Made by a program: the position numbers and the translations under genes. Of a DNA stretch of 64,000 nucleotides, positions 1 to 11,200 are shown one piece after another. The stretch's first letter is position 1. The number at the start of each line of letters is the position of its first letter. Under the pieces are notes generated by a model. It ran no database searches and was not told the origin of the DNA. It saw only the letters and a program-made list of their open reading frames with translations. The stretch lies in contig NZ_CP043627.1 of assembly GCF_016804325.1 (NCBI RefSeq), positions 2,989,001 through 3,053,000 of the forward strand, given 5' to 3'. The stretch is from Methylobacterium aquaticum. GTDB taxonomy: Bacteria > Pseudomonadota > Alphaproteobacteria > Rhizobiales > Beijerinckiaceae.

Positions 1-896
1 ACATGGGCGCCCTGCCGAGCGAGTTGCCGAGCTTTGCCCTGCCACAGGTGCCGCTGACCTTCGAGACCCTGCGGATCATCCTGCCCTACGCGCTGACGCT
101 GGCCATGGTCGGCCTGCTCGAGAGCCTGATGACCGCGGCGATCGTGGATGAGCGCACCGACACCACCTCGAACAAGAACCGCGAATGTGCCGGCCAGGGG
201 CTCGCCAATGTCACCGCCGGCCTGTTCGGCGGCATGGCCGGCTGCGCGATGATCGGCCAGTCGGTCATCAACGTCTCGTCGGGCGGCCGCGGCCGGCTCT
301 CGACCCTGTGGGCCGGCGCCTTCCTGCTGTTCCTGATCGTGGTGCTCGGTCCCTACGTGGCGCAGATTCCGATGGCGGCGCTCGTCGCCGTGATGATCAT
401 GGTGTCGATCAACACCTTCCAGTGGCGCTCGATCCGTACGCTCGTCACCCACCCGACCACGTCGAGCATCGTGATGCTCGGCACCGTCGCGGTGGTGGTC
501 GCCACCCACGACCTCGCCAAGGGCGTGCTGTTCGGCGTGGTGTTGAGCGGGCTGTTCTTCGCCCACAAGGTCACGCGGTTCTTCGCCGTCGCCTCCTCGC
601 GCGAGGGCCGGACCCGCACCTACCGGGTGACGGGCCAGATCTTCTTTGCCACGGCGGAAGCCTTCCATGCCGGCTTCGACTTCCGCGAGGAGGATCTGGA
701 GCGCGTGGTGATCGACCTGACGCAGGCCCATTTCTGGGACCTGACCGCCGTCAATGCGCTTGACCGGGTGGTGCTGAAGTTCCGCCACCACGCGGTGCCG
801 GTGGAGATCGTCGGCCTCAACGCCGCCTCGGCGACGCTGGTCGAGAAGCTCGGCACCCACGACAAGCCGGGGGCGGCGCTGGCGTCGGGGCATTGA
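1..896 (+). CDS. SulP family anion permease, C-terminal part (5' end outside window)
   Basis: The reading frame is open from the first bases, and the first methionine lies inside a permease core, so the start is upstream of the window. The visible ~297 residues carry the hydrophobic helices of a SulP (sulfate permease/SLC26) transporter, including the conserved stretch [14 protein letters not shown] near residue 57. A soluble C-terminal STAS domain follows from about residue 205 ([15 protein letters not shown], then [20 protein letters not shown]). SulP proteins move sulfate, bicarbonate or other anions across the inner membrane, and the STAS domain is regulatory. The substrate cannot be read from this part. 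The gene ends convergently with the TetR gene, with a palindromic repeat between them. Confidence 0.9.
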   Translation, partial: MGALPSELPSFALPQVPLTFETLRIILPYALTLAMVGLLESLMTAAIVDERTDTTSNKNRECAGQGLANVTAGLFGGMAGCAMIGQSVINVSSGGRGRLSTLWAGAFLLFLIVVLGPYVAQIPMAALVAVMIMVSINTFQWRSIRTLVTHPTTSSIVMLGTVAVVVATHDLAKGVLFGVVLSGLFFAHKVTRFFAVASSREGRTRTYRVTGQIFFATAEAFHAGFDFREEDLERVVIDLTQAHFWDLTAVNALDRVVLKFRHHAVPVEIVGLNAASATLVEKLGTHDKPGAALASGH

Positions 897-937
897 GCGG
901 CTGATTGGTCGCTCATCACGGAGTTGAAACCCTCCAT

Positions 938-1075
938 GTCATCCCGGGGCTCGTCGAAGACGAGAACCCGGGATCCATAACCGCGACGGAGACGAAAAAA
1001 GCGGGATCCGCTCCGCTTCACCCTGCATCGTCAGCGGTTATGGATCCCGGGTTCCGCTGCGCGGCCCCGGGATGA
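938..1075. repeat. Palindromic intergenic repeat, family B copy 1
   Basis: A long imperfect inverted repeat. The left arm begins GTCATCCCGGGGCTCG and the right arm ends GCGGCCCCGGGATGAC; inner arms CGGGATCCATAACCGC and GCGGTTATGGATCCCG also pair. It fills the gap between two convergent genes, so its transcript would fold into a strong hairpin and could end transcription from either side. Related copies lie at 6384-6519, 35326-35462 and 50979-51114. Confidence 0.85.
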
Positions 1076-1128
1076 CCCTGTGGGTATGAATTCCGTCGAG
1101 GACGCCGAAGGGGACCCTGCCCAAGCCC

Positions 1129-1809
1129 CTACCCCGCCCGCGCCGTCGCGCCATGCACCATGGCGACCACCCCGGCCCGCAGGAGGTCGTACTTGGTCGG
1201 CAGGCCCGGCCCGGTCGGCAGCCGGCCGGCGGCGGCGAGCGTCGCGATGCCGTGGGACAAGGCCCAGACTTCCAGCGCGACGAAGCGCGGATCGACGCTC
1301 CCCGAGAATCCATCGGGAAAGGTGCTCCGCAGCGCCTCGACCAGGAGCCCGAAGGCGTCGCGGTCCCGCGGCGCCTGGGCGGGAGCGCAGCCGTCGGGCC
1401 CGAGGGGCCGGGCCTCGAAGATCGCCGCGTAGTAGCCCGGCTCCTCCTCGGCGAAGGTCAGGTAGGCCTCCCCCATCCGGGTGAAGCGCTCCAGCGGCGT
1501 GCCGGGGCCGCGCAGGGCCCGGGCCAGGCGTTCGGCCAGCTCGGTGAAGCCGCGCTCGGCCACCTCTTCCAGCAGGGCCTCGCGGCCGCGGAAATGGCGG
1601 TAGAGCGCCGCCGGCGAGACGCCGACGAGGCGGGCCGCGTCGACCAGGGTGAAGCCGCCGATCCCGCGCTCCGCGATGAAGCGGCGCGCGGCCTCGATCA
1701 GGGCCTCCTTGAGGTTGCCGTGATGGTAGCCGCGCCGGTCGGACGGGTCACTGCGCCAGGGTCGCACCGTGTTCGTGTCTCTTCGCGGGGCCGGGCCGGC
1801 CACCTGCAC
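1129..1809 (-). CDS. TetR/AcrR family transcriptional regulator
   Basis: A 226-residue regulator. The N-terminal TetR helix-turn-helix is clear at about residues 30-75 (ALIEAARRFIAERG, then TLVDAARLVGVSPAALYRHF), preceded by the GYHHGNLKEAL lead-in typical of the subgroup with a WHG-type C-terminal ligand domain. A GTG at 1767 (residue 15) would give a more usual N-terminus and is a likely alternative start. It lies 33 bases downstream of the P450 gene on the same strand, so the two are probably co-transcribed and the regulator may control that monooxygenase. Ligand unknown. Confidence 0.88.
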   Translation of the reverse strand: MQVAGPAPRRDTNTVRPWRSDPSDRRGYHHGNLKEALIEAARRFIAERGIGGFTLVDAARLVGVSPAALYRHFRGREALLEEVAERGFTELAERLARALRGPGTPLERFTRMGEAYLTFAEEEPGYYAAIFEARPLGPDGCAPAQAPRDRDAFGLLVEALRSTFPDGFSGSVDPRFVALEVWALSHGIATLAAAGRLPTGPGLPTKYDLLRAGVVAMVHGATARAG

Positions 1810-1842
1810 AGCCCATAGAGCATTTTTTCGCCCGCGGCAGGC

Positions 1843-3225
1843 TCAACCGGTGCGGCGTTCGAGATGGAAGCGCGGCACGTGGTCCGGCCGCAAGGTCGTG
1901 GTCGCCACCGGCAGCACCGGGCGGTCGCCGTCGAGGGAGAGCCGAAGGTCGCGCATCAGGCGCGCCAGGACCAGGGTCGCCTCGGCGAGCGCGAGCTGCG
2001 CGCCGATGCAGATCCGCGGGCCGGCGCCGAACGGCAGGTAGACGAAGCGGTCCGGCTCCGGACCGTCGAGGAAGCGGCCGGGCTGGAAGGCCTCCGGCCG
2101 CTCCCACCAGAGCGGGTTGCGGTGGAGCACCCAGGTCGGGATCATCACGATGCTGCCGGCCGGGATCGTCGTCCCCTCGACCGTGCTCGCCCGGGCGGCG
2201 CGGCGGGGGATGACGTAGACCGGGGGGTAGAGCCGCAGGGTTTCCTGCGCCACCGCCTTGGCGAGACGCAGATGCGGCAGCGCCGCGCTCGCACCCTCCT
2301 CCGACAGGTCGAGCCCGACGGCCTCGGCCGCGAGGGCATCCTGCAGGCCCGGCTCGCGGGCGAGCAGCGTGCAGGCCCAGAACAGGGTCGAGGCGGTGGT
2401 CTCGTGGCCGGCGACGATCAGGGTGCCGACCTCGTCGGCGAGCAGCCCCCCGGGCGCGTCGCCATGCGCCTCGACGAGGAGGTCGAACAGGTCCCGGGCC
2501 GCACCGGCCGGGCCCTGCTCCCGCCGCGCCGCCAGCACCGCCCGCACGGTCCCGAGCCAGCGGCGGCGAAACAGCGCCCGGCGCGGGCTCGACGGCGTCG
2601 GCCAGCCGGGGGGCAGCAGGAAATCGGCGATCGTCGGACGGCCCAGCCGGTCGAGATAGCCGGAGACCAGCGCGCGGATCTCGGTGCCGAGCGCTCCGGT
2701 CTCCAGGGAGAACATCGAGGTGGTGGCGATGTCGAGGGCGACGCGCTGCATCTCGGAGCGCAGGTCGGCCGGGGCGCCGAGGCCGGATTCCAGCCGGCGG
2801 CAGGACTCCTCCGCGCTGCGGGCGACGAAGCGCAGCATCATCGGCAGGGTGCGGGGCGTGAAGGCGGGGGCCAATACCTTGCGCTGGTGGCGCCAGGCCT
2901 CGCCGTCGGCCAGCACCAGGCCGTTGCCGGCGATCGGCCCGATCGCCCGCCGCCCGGCGGGCAGCCGCAGGAAATCCTCCGTCGCCGTGAGCAGGACGTG
3001 GCGGGCGCCGGCCGGCGTCGACAGCAGCACGATCCGGCCGCCCCCTGGCAGCGGGACCGTCACCGCCGGGGTGTCGAGGCAGGCGCGGGGCAGGGCCTCC
3101 AGGGTGTTGCGCCGGAACGCGCCGAGGAGCTTGAGCCAGCCGACCCGCTCGGCGAGGGCCGGCACCGGCGGCGCGTAGGCGCCGGGCGCAGGCGCGTCGA
3201 CCGAGAGATTGCCGGGAGCCGTCAT
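1843..3225 (-). CDS. Cytochrome P450 monooxygenase
   Basis: A 460-residue P450, full length for a soluble bacterial enzyme. The I-helix oxygen-binding motif AGHETT is at residues 272-277, the K-helix ExxR (ETLR) at 328-331, and the heme-thiolate loop FGAGPRICIG at 399-408 with Cys406 as axial ligand. There is no N-terminal membrane anchor. The ATG at 3225 is chosen because the protein aligns from there; the longer open frame upstream is antisense to deoB. P450s use redox partners to insert oxygen into organic substrates; none is encoded nearby and the substrate is unknown. The loop and overall style resemble fatty-acid or xenobiotic hydroxylases, which is only a guess. Followed by a TetR gene. 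Confidence 0.93.
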   Translation of the reverse strand: MTAPGNLSVDAPAPGAYAPPVPALAERVGWLKLLGAFRRNTLEALPRACLDTPAVTVPLPGGGRIVLLSTPAGARHVLLTATEDFLRLPAGRRAIGPIAGNGLVLADGEAWRHQRKVLAPAFTPRTLPMMLRFVARSAEESCRRLESGLGAPADLRSEMQRVALDIATTSMFSLETGALGTEIRALVSGYLDRLGRPTIADFLLPPGWPTPSSPRRALFRRRWLGTVRAVLAARREQGPAGAARDLFDLLVEAHGDAPGGLLADEVGTLIVAGHETTASTLFWACTLLAREPGLQDALAAEAVGLDLSEEGASAALPHLRLAKAVAQETLRLYPPVYVIPRRAARASTVEGTTIPAGSIVMIPTWVLHRNPLWWERPEAFQPGRFLDGPEPDRFVYLPFGAGPRICIGAQLALAEATLVLARLMRDLRLSLDGDRPVLPVATTTLRPDHVPRFHLERRTG

Positions 3226-3267
3226 GGTCAAGGCGCGAGGTCTCCGGTGGCGCGAACGAGCCTGTCT

Positions 3268-3392
3268 TATACCAATGGCCCAAGATGCTGACGCATCGGG
3301 CCATTGAGCCATCTCGAATTGTCTATCCCAAGCCAGAGGCTTGACGAAAATTCGAGAACGGAACCAAAGGTCGTTTCCAACGACCGTTGGTA

Positions 3393-3395
<3 letters not shown>
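3268..3395. repeat. Compact multi-hairpin intergenic element with inverted ends
   Basis: About 128 bp with outer ends TTATACCAA (from 3268) and TTGGTATTA (to 3395) in inverted orientation. Inside are three further hairpins: ATGGCCC/GGGCCAT (3275-3304), CTCGAATT/AATTCGAG (3313-3357) and GGTCGTT/AACGACC (3369-3385). It fills the gap between the P450 gene and deoB and touches the deoB stop region. The layout is that of a small non-autonomous repeat; I recall similar sequence recurring in Methylobacterium genomes, but no second copy is seen here. Confidence 0.7.
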
Positions 3396-4612
<1,217 letters not shown>

Positions 4613-4616
<4 letters not shown>

Positions 4617-6232
4617 TCGCGCACCGCTCCGGTCGGCGCCGCCGCGAGGTCGAAGGCGGCGGCGAACAGGGCGCGGGTGTAGTCGGTGCGGGGCCGGGAG
4701 AAGATGTCTTCCGCCGCGCCCTCCTCCACCACCTGCCCGCCCTGCATCACCATCACCCGGTTGGCGAGCGCGCGGACCACCTTGAGGTCGTGGCTGATGA
4801 ACAGGTAGCCGAGGCCGCGCCGGGCCTGCAGGTCGCGCAGCAACTCGACGATCTGCGCCTGGACCGACATGTCCAGCGCCGAGGTCGGCTCGTCGAGGAC
4901 GACGAAGCGCGGATCGAGCGCCATGGCGCGGGCGATCGCGATGCGCTGGCGCTGGCCGCCGGAGAATTCGTGGGGGTAGCGGTCCATCGCCGCTGGATCG
5001 AGCCCGACATCGGTCAGCGCCCGGGCGACGATCTCCCGGCGCTCGGCCTCGGTGCGGCCCTTGCCCTGCACCTCCAGCCCCTCGGCGACGATCTCGGCCA
5101 CCGACATCCGGGGCGAGAGCGAGCCGTAGGGGTCCTGGAACACCACCTGCATCTCGCGCCGCAGGGGCCGCATGGCGCCCGCCGACAGCCCGTCGATGCG
5201 CCGGCCGAGATAGACCACCGGCCCTTGCGAGGCGATGAGGCGCAGGATGGCGAGGCCCAAAGTGGTCTTGCCCGAGCCCGATTCGCCCACCACCCCGACG
5301 GTCTCGCCCTCGCGCACGCTCACGGCCACCCCATCCACCGCCTTGACGTGGCCGGTGGTGCGCCGGAGCAGGCCGGTCTTGATCGGGAAATGGACACGGA
5401 TCGGCCCGGCCTCGACCAGGATCGGCGCCCCGTCCGGCACCGGGTTGCCGCGGCCCCGCGGCTCGGCGTTAAGCAGGCGGCGGGTATACTCGTGCTGCGG
5501 ATTGGCGAACACCTCGGCGACCGGGCCGGTCTCGACGATGCGGCCCTGCAGCATCACGCAGACCCGGTCGGCGACCCGGCGCACGATGCCGAGATCGTGG
5601 GTGATGAACAGCATCGCCATGCCGAGCCGCGATTTCAGGTCGGCCAGCAGCGACAGGATCTGGGCCTGGACGGTGACGTCGAGCGCGGTCGTCGGCTCGT
5701 CGGCGACCAGCAGGTCGGGCTCGCAGGCGAGCGCCATGGCGATCATCACCCGCTGGCGCTGCCCGCCCGAGAGCTCGTGCGGATAGGCGCCGAGGCGCTT
5801 GTCCGCGTCGCGGATGCCGACGAGGTTCAGGAGTTCGAGGGTGCGGGCACGCGCCGCCTCGCCGCTCATCCCTTTGTGCAGCCGCAGCACCTCGCCGACC
5901 TGCTCGGCGATGCGGTGCAGCGGGTTCAGGGAGGTCATCGGTTCCTGGAACACCATGGTGATGTCGGCGCCGCGGATCCCCCGCATCTCGGGCTCGGACA
6001 GCGCCAGCAGGTCGCGGCCCTTGAACCGGATGTGTCCCTCCGGCACCGTGCCGTCGAGGAGGCGCAGGATCGAGAGCGCCGTCACCGACTTGCCGGAGCC
6101 CGATTCGCCGACGAGCGCCACGGTCTCCCCCGGCGCGATGGCGAAGGAGACGCGATCGACGGCGCGGGTCTCGCGCCCGCCCTGGCGGAAGGCGACGGAG
6201 AGGTCCTGGACGGAGAGGAGCGGGTCGGTCAT
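4613..6232 (-). CDS. ABC transporter ATP-binding protein with two fused nucleotide-binding domains (YejF/GsiA type)
   Basis: 539 residues with two complete ABC ATPase domains. Domain 1 has Walker A GESGSGKS at 42-49, signature [15 protein letters not shown] and Walker [13 protein letters not shown]. Domain 2 has Walker [10 protein letters not shown] (Lys322), signature [15 protein letters not shown] and Walker [13 protein letters not shown]. The oligopeptide-transporter C-terminal segment ([10 protein letters not shown]) follows domain 1. Such fused ATPases drive peptide, glutathione or microcin-C-type importers. No permease or binding-protein gene lies next to it, so the partners are elsewhere. 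Its coupling to deoB raises the possibility of nucleoside-related uptake; this is inference. Confidence 0.9.
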
Positions 6233-6383
6233 CGGCTCACGGGATGGGCGGCGAGGCGCCGGTGGACCGGTTTAGGGCATTCCCCGGCGGGCGGGAACCG
6301 GGGCGTGCGGCGGGGGTGATTCGGCGGTTTGCCCTCGACCCTGGCGATTGTCGACTGGCCCTCACCGATTTGACACCCACAGG

Positions 6384-6519
6384 GTCATTCCGGGGCCGCG
6401 CAGCGGAGCCCGGAATCCATAAACTCAGTTGGGACAGGATAAAGCGGAACGCGATCCGCTTTGTTCTGAATGTCCTGCGGTTCTGGATTCCGGGCTCCGC
6501 TGCGCGGCCCCGGAATGAC
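6384..6519. repeat. Palindromic intergenic repeat, family B copy 2
   Basis: Near-perfect inverted arms of about 35 bp: the left begins GTCATTCCGGGGCCGCGCAG and the right ends CTGCGCGGCCCCGGAATGAC. An inner hairpin AAAGCGGAACGCGATCCGCTTT sits at the centre. It lies in the 347-base gap between the nodT stop and the ABC ATPase start, where it may terminate the efflux operon. Outside the repeat, 6233-6383 should hold the ABC-deoB promoter but no clear -35/-10 pair is visible. Confidence 0.88.
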
Positions 6520-6579
6520 GCGGTGGGTGTCGGATTCGTCGCGCACGGTCTTAGGATCATCCAGCAGATGGACTGTCCC

Positions 6580-8286
6580 TCACTCGTCCACCCGCGGCGC
6601 CTGGCCGCGATCGATCGGCAGCGGCGTGAACTGTTTCAAGGCCTCGCCGCTCGGCAGGCTGCTGGTGTCCCAGCCGCCGCCGATGGCGCCGATCAGCGAG
6701 ACCGCGTTGGTGAAGCGGTTGAGCCGGACCTGGAGCGCCGTGACCTCGTTGTTGAGCTCCAGCGCCTGGGCGGTGACGACGGTGGTGTAGTTCTGGGTGC
6801 CGGCGCGGTACTCGTTGAGCGCGATCTCGACCGCCCGGCGCGAGGACTGCACCGCTAGTTCCTGCGCGCCCTGCTGGCGGGCGAGGATGCGCTGGCCGGC
6901 CAAGCCGTTCTCGACCTGCTGGAAGGCGGTGAGCACGGTCTGGCGGTAATTGGCGACCGCCGCGTCGTAGGCCGCCTCGACGGCCTGGAGCGCCGCCGTG
7001 CGGGCGCCGCCGTCGAACAGCACCTGAGACCCCGAGGCCGCCACCGACCAGAACGTGTTGGCGGCTGCGAAGAAATTGCGCGCCGGATCGCCCGCGATGC
7101 CGCCGCTCGCCGACAGGGTGACGGTCGGGTAGAACGCCGCCACGGCGACGCCGATCTGGGCGCTCTGCGACTGCACGGTCCGCTCGGCGAGCGCGATGTC
7201 GGGCCGGCGCTCCAGGAGGTCGGAGGGCAGGCTGACCGGCACGTTGGGCGGGCGCGACGGCAGGCTGCCGCGGGCCAGCGACACCTCGGCCGGTGGACGG
7301 CCGATCAGCGTCGCGATGGCGTGCTCCAGGTTCGCCCGCTGCAGCCCGACCGCGATGGCGTTGGCCTGGGTGGTCTGGAGCTGGGTCTGGGCGGTGATGA
7401 CGTCGGAGCGGGCGGCGACGCCGGCATTGTATTGGTTCTGCGCGATGGTGAGCGAGCGCTGGTAGGCCTGCACCGTGCGCTCGAGCAGGCTCTGGAGCGA
7501 TTCCTGGTAGCGCAGCTGGTAATAGGCGATCGCGAGCTGCGTCTGGAGCGCGAGGCGCACCGAGGCGATGTCGGCGGCGCTGGCCTGGGCGGCGGCGACG
7601 TCGCTTTCGATCAGGCGGCGGACGCGGCCGAACAGGTCGGGCTCCCAGGTCGCCGAGCCTTGCAGCGACAGCGTGGTGCGCTCGATGCCGCCGGTGCTGG
7701 CGCGGCTGATCGCGGGGGCGCCGAGCACGGTGGGAAACAGCTGGGCGCGGGCCTCCTGCACCAGGGCGCGGGCCTGCCGGTAGGCGGCGACCTGGGCGCG
7801 CAGGCTCTGGTTGTCGACGTCGATCAGGCGGATCAGCCGGTCGAGGGTGGGATCGCGAAACACCCGCCACCAGTCGCCCCGCTCCGCCTCGTCGAGGGGC
7901 CGCACCGGCCGCCAGTTGCGCGGCGGCATCGGCCGGGCGCCGCCCTCCTTGAAGGCGGCGGGGGTCTCGACGGTGGGGCGGGTGTAGTCGGGGCCGACGA
8001 GGCAGCCGGCGAGGGCGATGGGAAGGATGGCCGTGGCCGCGAGGCGGACAGGCGCCCACCCGACCCTCCCCCCTCTGCGGGGGAGGGTGGCCCCTGCGTC
8101 AGCAGGGGTCGGGAGAGGGGACGACGCCTCCGGAAAGGTCGCGCGAGCGATGAAGGGCGCCACCTGGAACAGCGTCGCGGTCCCCTCTCCCGCCCCGCGC
8201 CGCGGGGCACCCTCCCCCGCAGAGGGGGGAGGGTTCAGGCGCGCGTCCGCGGCCAACGGCACGGATGAGGTGTGGAAGAAGGTCAT
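6580..8286 (-). CDS. NodT-family outer-membrane efflux lipoprotein, leader interrupted by a translated repeat
   Basis: The outer-membrane channel of the RND system; family members form TolC-like trimers through two OEP repeats. The mature protein begins at the lipobox LAGC (Cys95), continues LVGPDYTRP typical of NodT proteins, and has coiled helices with NQYNAGVAARSDVITAQTQL and NEYRAGTQNYTTVVTAQAL. The ATG at 8284-8286 overlaps the TGA of the upstream pump gene (ATGA), so it looks like the original start. Between residues ~16 and ~74 the frame runs through a palindromic repeat, giving 568 residues against about 480-510 for the family. No ATG, GTG or TTG lies between the repeat and the lipobox; a GTG inside the repeat (residue 42) is the only later option. 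Confidence 0.88.
   Translation of the reverse strand: MTFFHTSSVPLAADARLNPPPSAGEGAPRRGAGEGTATLFQVAPFIARATFPEASSPLPTPADAGATLPRRGGRVGWAPVRLAATAILPIALAGCLVGPDYTRPTVETPAAFKEGGARPMPPRNWRPVRPLDEAERGDWWRVFRDPTLDRLIRLIDVDNQSLRAQVAAYRQARALVQEARAQLFPTVLGAPAISRASTGGIERTTLSLQGSATWEPDLFGRVRRLIESDVAAAQASAADIASVRLALQTQLAIAYYQLRYQESLQSLLERTVQAYQRSLTIAQNQYNAGVAARSDVITAQTQLQTTQANAIAVGLQRANLEHAIATLIGRPPAEVSLARGSLPSRPPNVPVSLPSDLLERRPDIALAERTVQSQSAQIGVAVAAFYPTVTLSASGGIAGDPARNFFAAANTFWSVAASGSQVLFDGGARTAALQAVEAAYDAAVANYRQTVLTAFQQVENGLAGQRILARQQGAQELAVQSSRRAVEIALNEYRAGTQNYTTVVTAQALELNNEVTALQVRLNRFTNAVSLIGAIGGGWDTSSLPSGEALKQFTPLPIDRGQAPRVDE
8063..8235. repeat. Palindromic repeat family C copy 1, inside the nodT leader
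   Basis: About 173 bp with inverted ends ACCCTCCCCCCTCTGCGG (left) and CGCAGAGGGGGGAGGGTT (right), plus internal G/C-rich hairpins. It is open in the nodT frame and adds about 58 codons there. Sister copies lie at 11595-11787 and, degenerated, at 14977-15120, all in the same operon. Confidence 0.85.
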
Positions 8287-11200
8287 TCGGCCGGCAGCGC
8301 CCGCGTGGCGGAGCCCCGGCGGCGGCCGACCCAGAGCCGGAACCGGTCGAGGTACAGGTAGACGACGGGGGTGGTGTAGAGGGTCAGGACCTGGCTCACG
8401 ATGAGGCCGCCCACGATGGCGATGCCGAGGGGACGGCGCAGCTCGGAGCCCTCGCCGCCGTCGAAGATCAGCGGCAGCGCGCCGAGCAGCGCGGCCAGGG
8501 TTGTCATCATGATCGGGCGGAAGCGCAAGAGGCAGGCTTCGCGGATCGACTCCCGCGGGCTCAAGGCGCGGGTGCGCTCGGCGTCGAGGGCGAAGTCGAT
8601 CATCATGATGGCGTTCTTCTTCACGATGCCGATGAGCAGGATGACGGCGATGAGCGCGATCACCCCGAACTCCTCGCCGGCCAGCATCAGCGCCAGGATC
8701 GCCCCGATCCCCGCCGACGGCAGGGTGGAGAGGATGGTGAGCGGATGCACCCAGCTCTCGTACAGGATGCCGAGCACCGCGTAGACCGCCAGCAACGCCG
8801 CCAGGATCAGCAGCGGCTGGCGCGAGGACGAGGACTGGAAGCTCTTGGCGGCTCCGGCGAACTCGCCGTGGATGGTGGCGGGCAGGCGCAGGTCGCGCAT
8901 GTGGCCGTCGATCGCCGCGGTGGCGTCGCTCAGGCTCTTGCCCGGCGCCAGGTTGAACGACAGCGTGGTGGCGACGAACAGGCCCTGGTGGCTGACCTGG
9001 ACCGGGGTCGAGCCGGTCTCGAAGCTGGCGAAGGCCGCGAGCGGCACCATCGTCTCCTTGTTGCTGCTCACCGCCGCACTCGACGAGGCGCTGGAGCGGC
9101 CGGCCGCCGCGATGGAATTGGTGGCGGCGTTGCGGGCCGAATCGGTCGCGACCGCGGCGGCCGCGCTCGTCGCGTCGGTCGGGGCCGTCGCGGCGCTCGC
9201 CACCGTGCCGGCGACCGCGTTGGTGGTGGCCGAGCCGCGGGCCCGCGCGCCCGAGGTCGAGACGTAGATCAGCTTCAGCGTCTCGGGGTTGTCGAGGTAG
9301 CGCGGCGCGATCTCCATCACGACGTGGTACTGGTTGAGCGGGTTGTAGATTGTCGAGACCTGACGCTGGCCGAAGGCGTCGTAGAGGGTATTGTCGATCT
9401 GGTCCGGGGTCAGGCCGTAGCGGAAGGCGGTCGGCCGGTCGATGACGAGGCGCGTTTCCAGGCCGCCCTGCTGCTGGTCCGAGGTCACGTCGGTGAAGGT
9501 CGGGTCCTTCTGGAGCGCCTCCAGGAACTTGGGGGTCCAGGTATACAGCTCCTCGCTGGTGTCGCCCTGCAGCGTGTACTGGTACTGCGAGAAGCTCTGG
9601 CGCCCGCCCATCGAAAAATCCTGGCGCGGGAACAGGTAGAGCCGGGCGCCGGGAATCGCGGCGAGCTTCGGCCGCAGGCGGGTCATCACGTCGCTGATCG
9701 GGTCGCGCTGGTCCCGGGGCTTGAGGCCGACGAACACGTTGGCCGAGTTGGTGCCGCGCCCCCCGGTGAAGCCGACCACGCTCTCCACCGCCGGATCGGC
9801 CTGGACGATGGCGGTGGCGCGCCGGAGCTTGGCGCTCATCGCCTGGAACGAGATGCGCTGGTCGGCCTGGATGCCGCCGATCATCTGGCCGGTATCCTGC
9901 TGGGGAAAGAACCCCTTCGGCACGATCACGTAGAGGTAGACGTTGAGCACCACCGCGCCGAGCAGCACCAGCATCACGATGACGCCGTGGCGGAGCGCCC
10001 AGTCGAGGGTGACGCGGTAGCCCGACAAGAGCCCCTCGAACGCGCCCTCCAGCCCCCGCGCCAGCAGGCCCGGCCGGGCGCCGTGCACCTCGGGCTTCAG
10101 GAACCGGGCGCATAGCATCGGCGTGGTGGTGAGCGAGACGATCAGCGAGATCAGGATCGCCAGGGACAGGACGACGGCGAATTCCTGGAAGAATCGCCCG
10201 ATGATGCCGCCTGCCAGCAGGATCGGCAGGAACACCGCGATCAGCGACAGGCTCATCGACAGGACCGTGAAGCCGACCTCGCGGGCACCCAGCAACGCCG
10301 CCTCGATCCGCGAGCGCCCGTCCTCGACGTGGCGCTGGATGTTCTCCAGCACCACGATCGCGTCGTCGACGACGAAGCCGGCGGCGATGATCAGCGCCAT
10401 CAGCGAGATGTTGTCGAGGCTGTAGTCGCACAGCCACATCGCCGCGAAGGTGCCCACCAGCGAGATCGGCACGGCGACGGCCGGGATCAGCGTCGCGCGG
10501 GCGGAGCGCAGGAAGCCGAACACCACCAGGATGACGAGCCCGACCGAGATCAGCAGCGTGCGCTCAGCTTCCGCCAAGGAAGCCCGGATGGTGAGCGAGC
10601 GGTCGCCGGTGACGATCAGCTCGGTGTCGCCGGGCAACGCCGCCTTGAGCTGCGGCAGGGCCGCCTTCAACCGGTCGATCGTCTCGACGACGTTGCCGCC
10701 GGGCTGCTTGTAGACGATCAGGAGCACGCCGCGCTGGCCGTTGACGAGGCCGAGGTTGCGCCGGTCCTCGACGCCGTCGACCACCTGGCCGACGTCGCGC
10801 AGGCGCACGCCGGCCCCGTTGCGGTAGGCGACGACGATGTCCTGGTAGTCGGCGGCCTTGCGGCCCTGGTCGTTGGCGTAGAGCTGGTAGCGCCGCTCGC
10901 CGGCCTCGATCGCGCCTTTGGGCGAGTTGGCGTTGGCGCTGGCGAGCGCCGCGCGGATGCCTTCCAGGCCGATGCCGTAATGGAACAGGGCGTTGGGATC
11001 GAGCTCGACCCGCACCGCCGGCAGCGACGAGCCGCCGATATCGACGTTGCCGATCCCTTCCAGCTGCGACAGCTTCTGGGCGAGCACCGTCGCGGCGGAA
11101 TCGTAGAGCGCGCCGGGGCTCAGCGTCTTCGAGGTCAGGCCGAGGATCAGGATCGGCGCGTCGGCGGGGTTGAACTTGCGGTAGGTCGGGTTGGTGCGGA

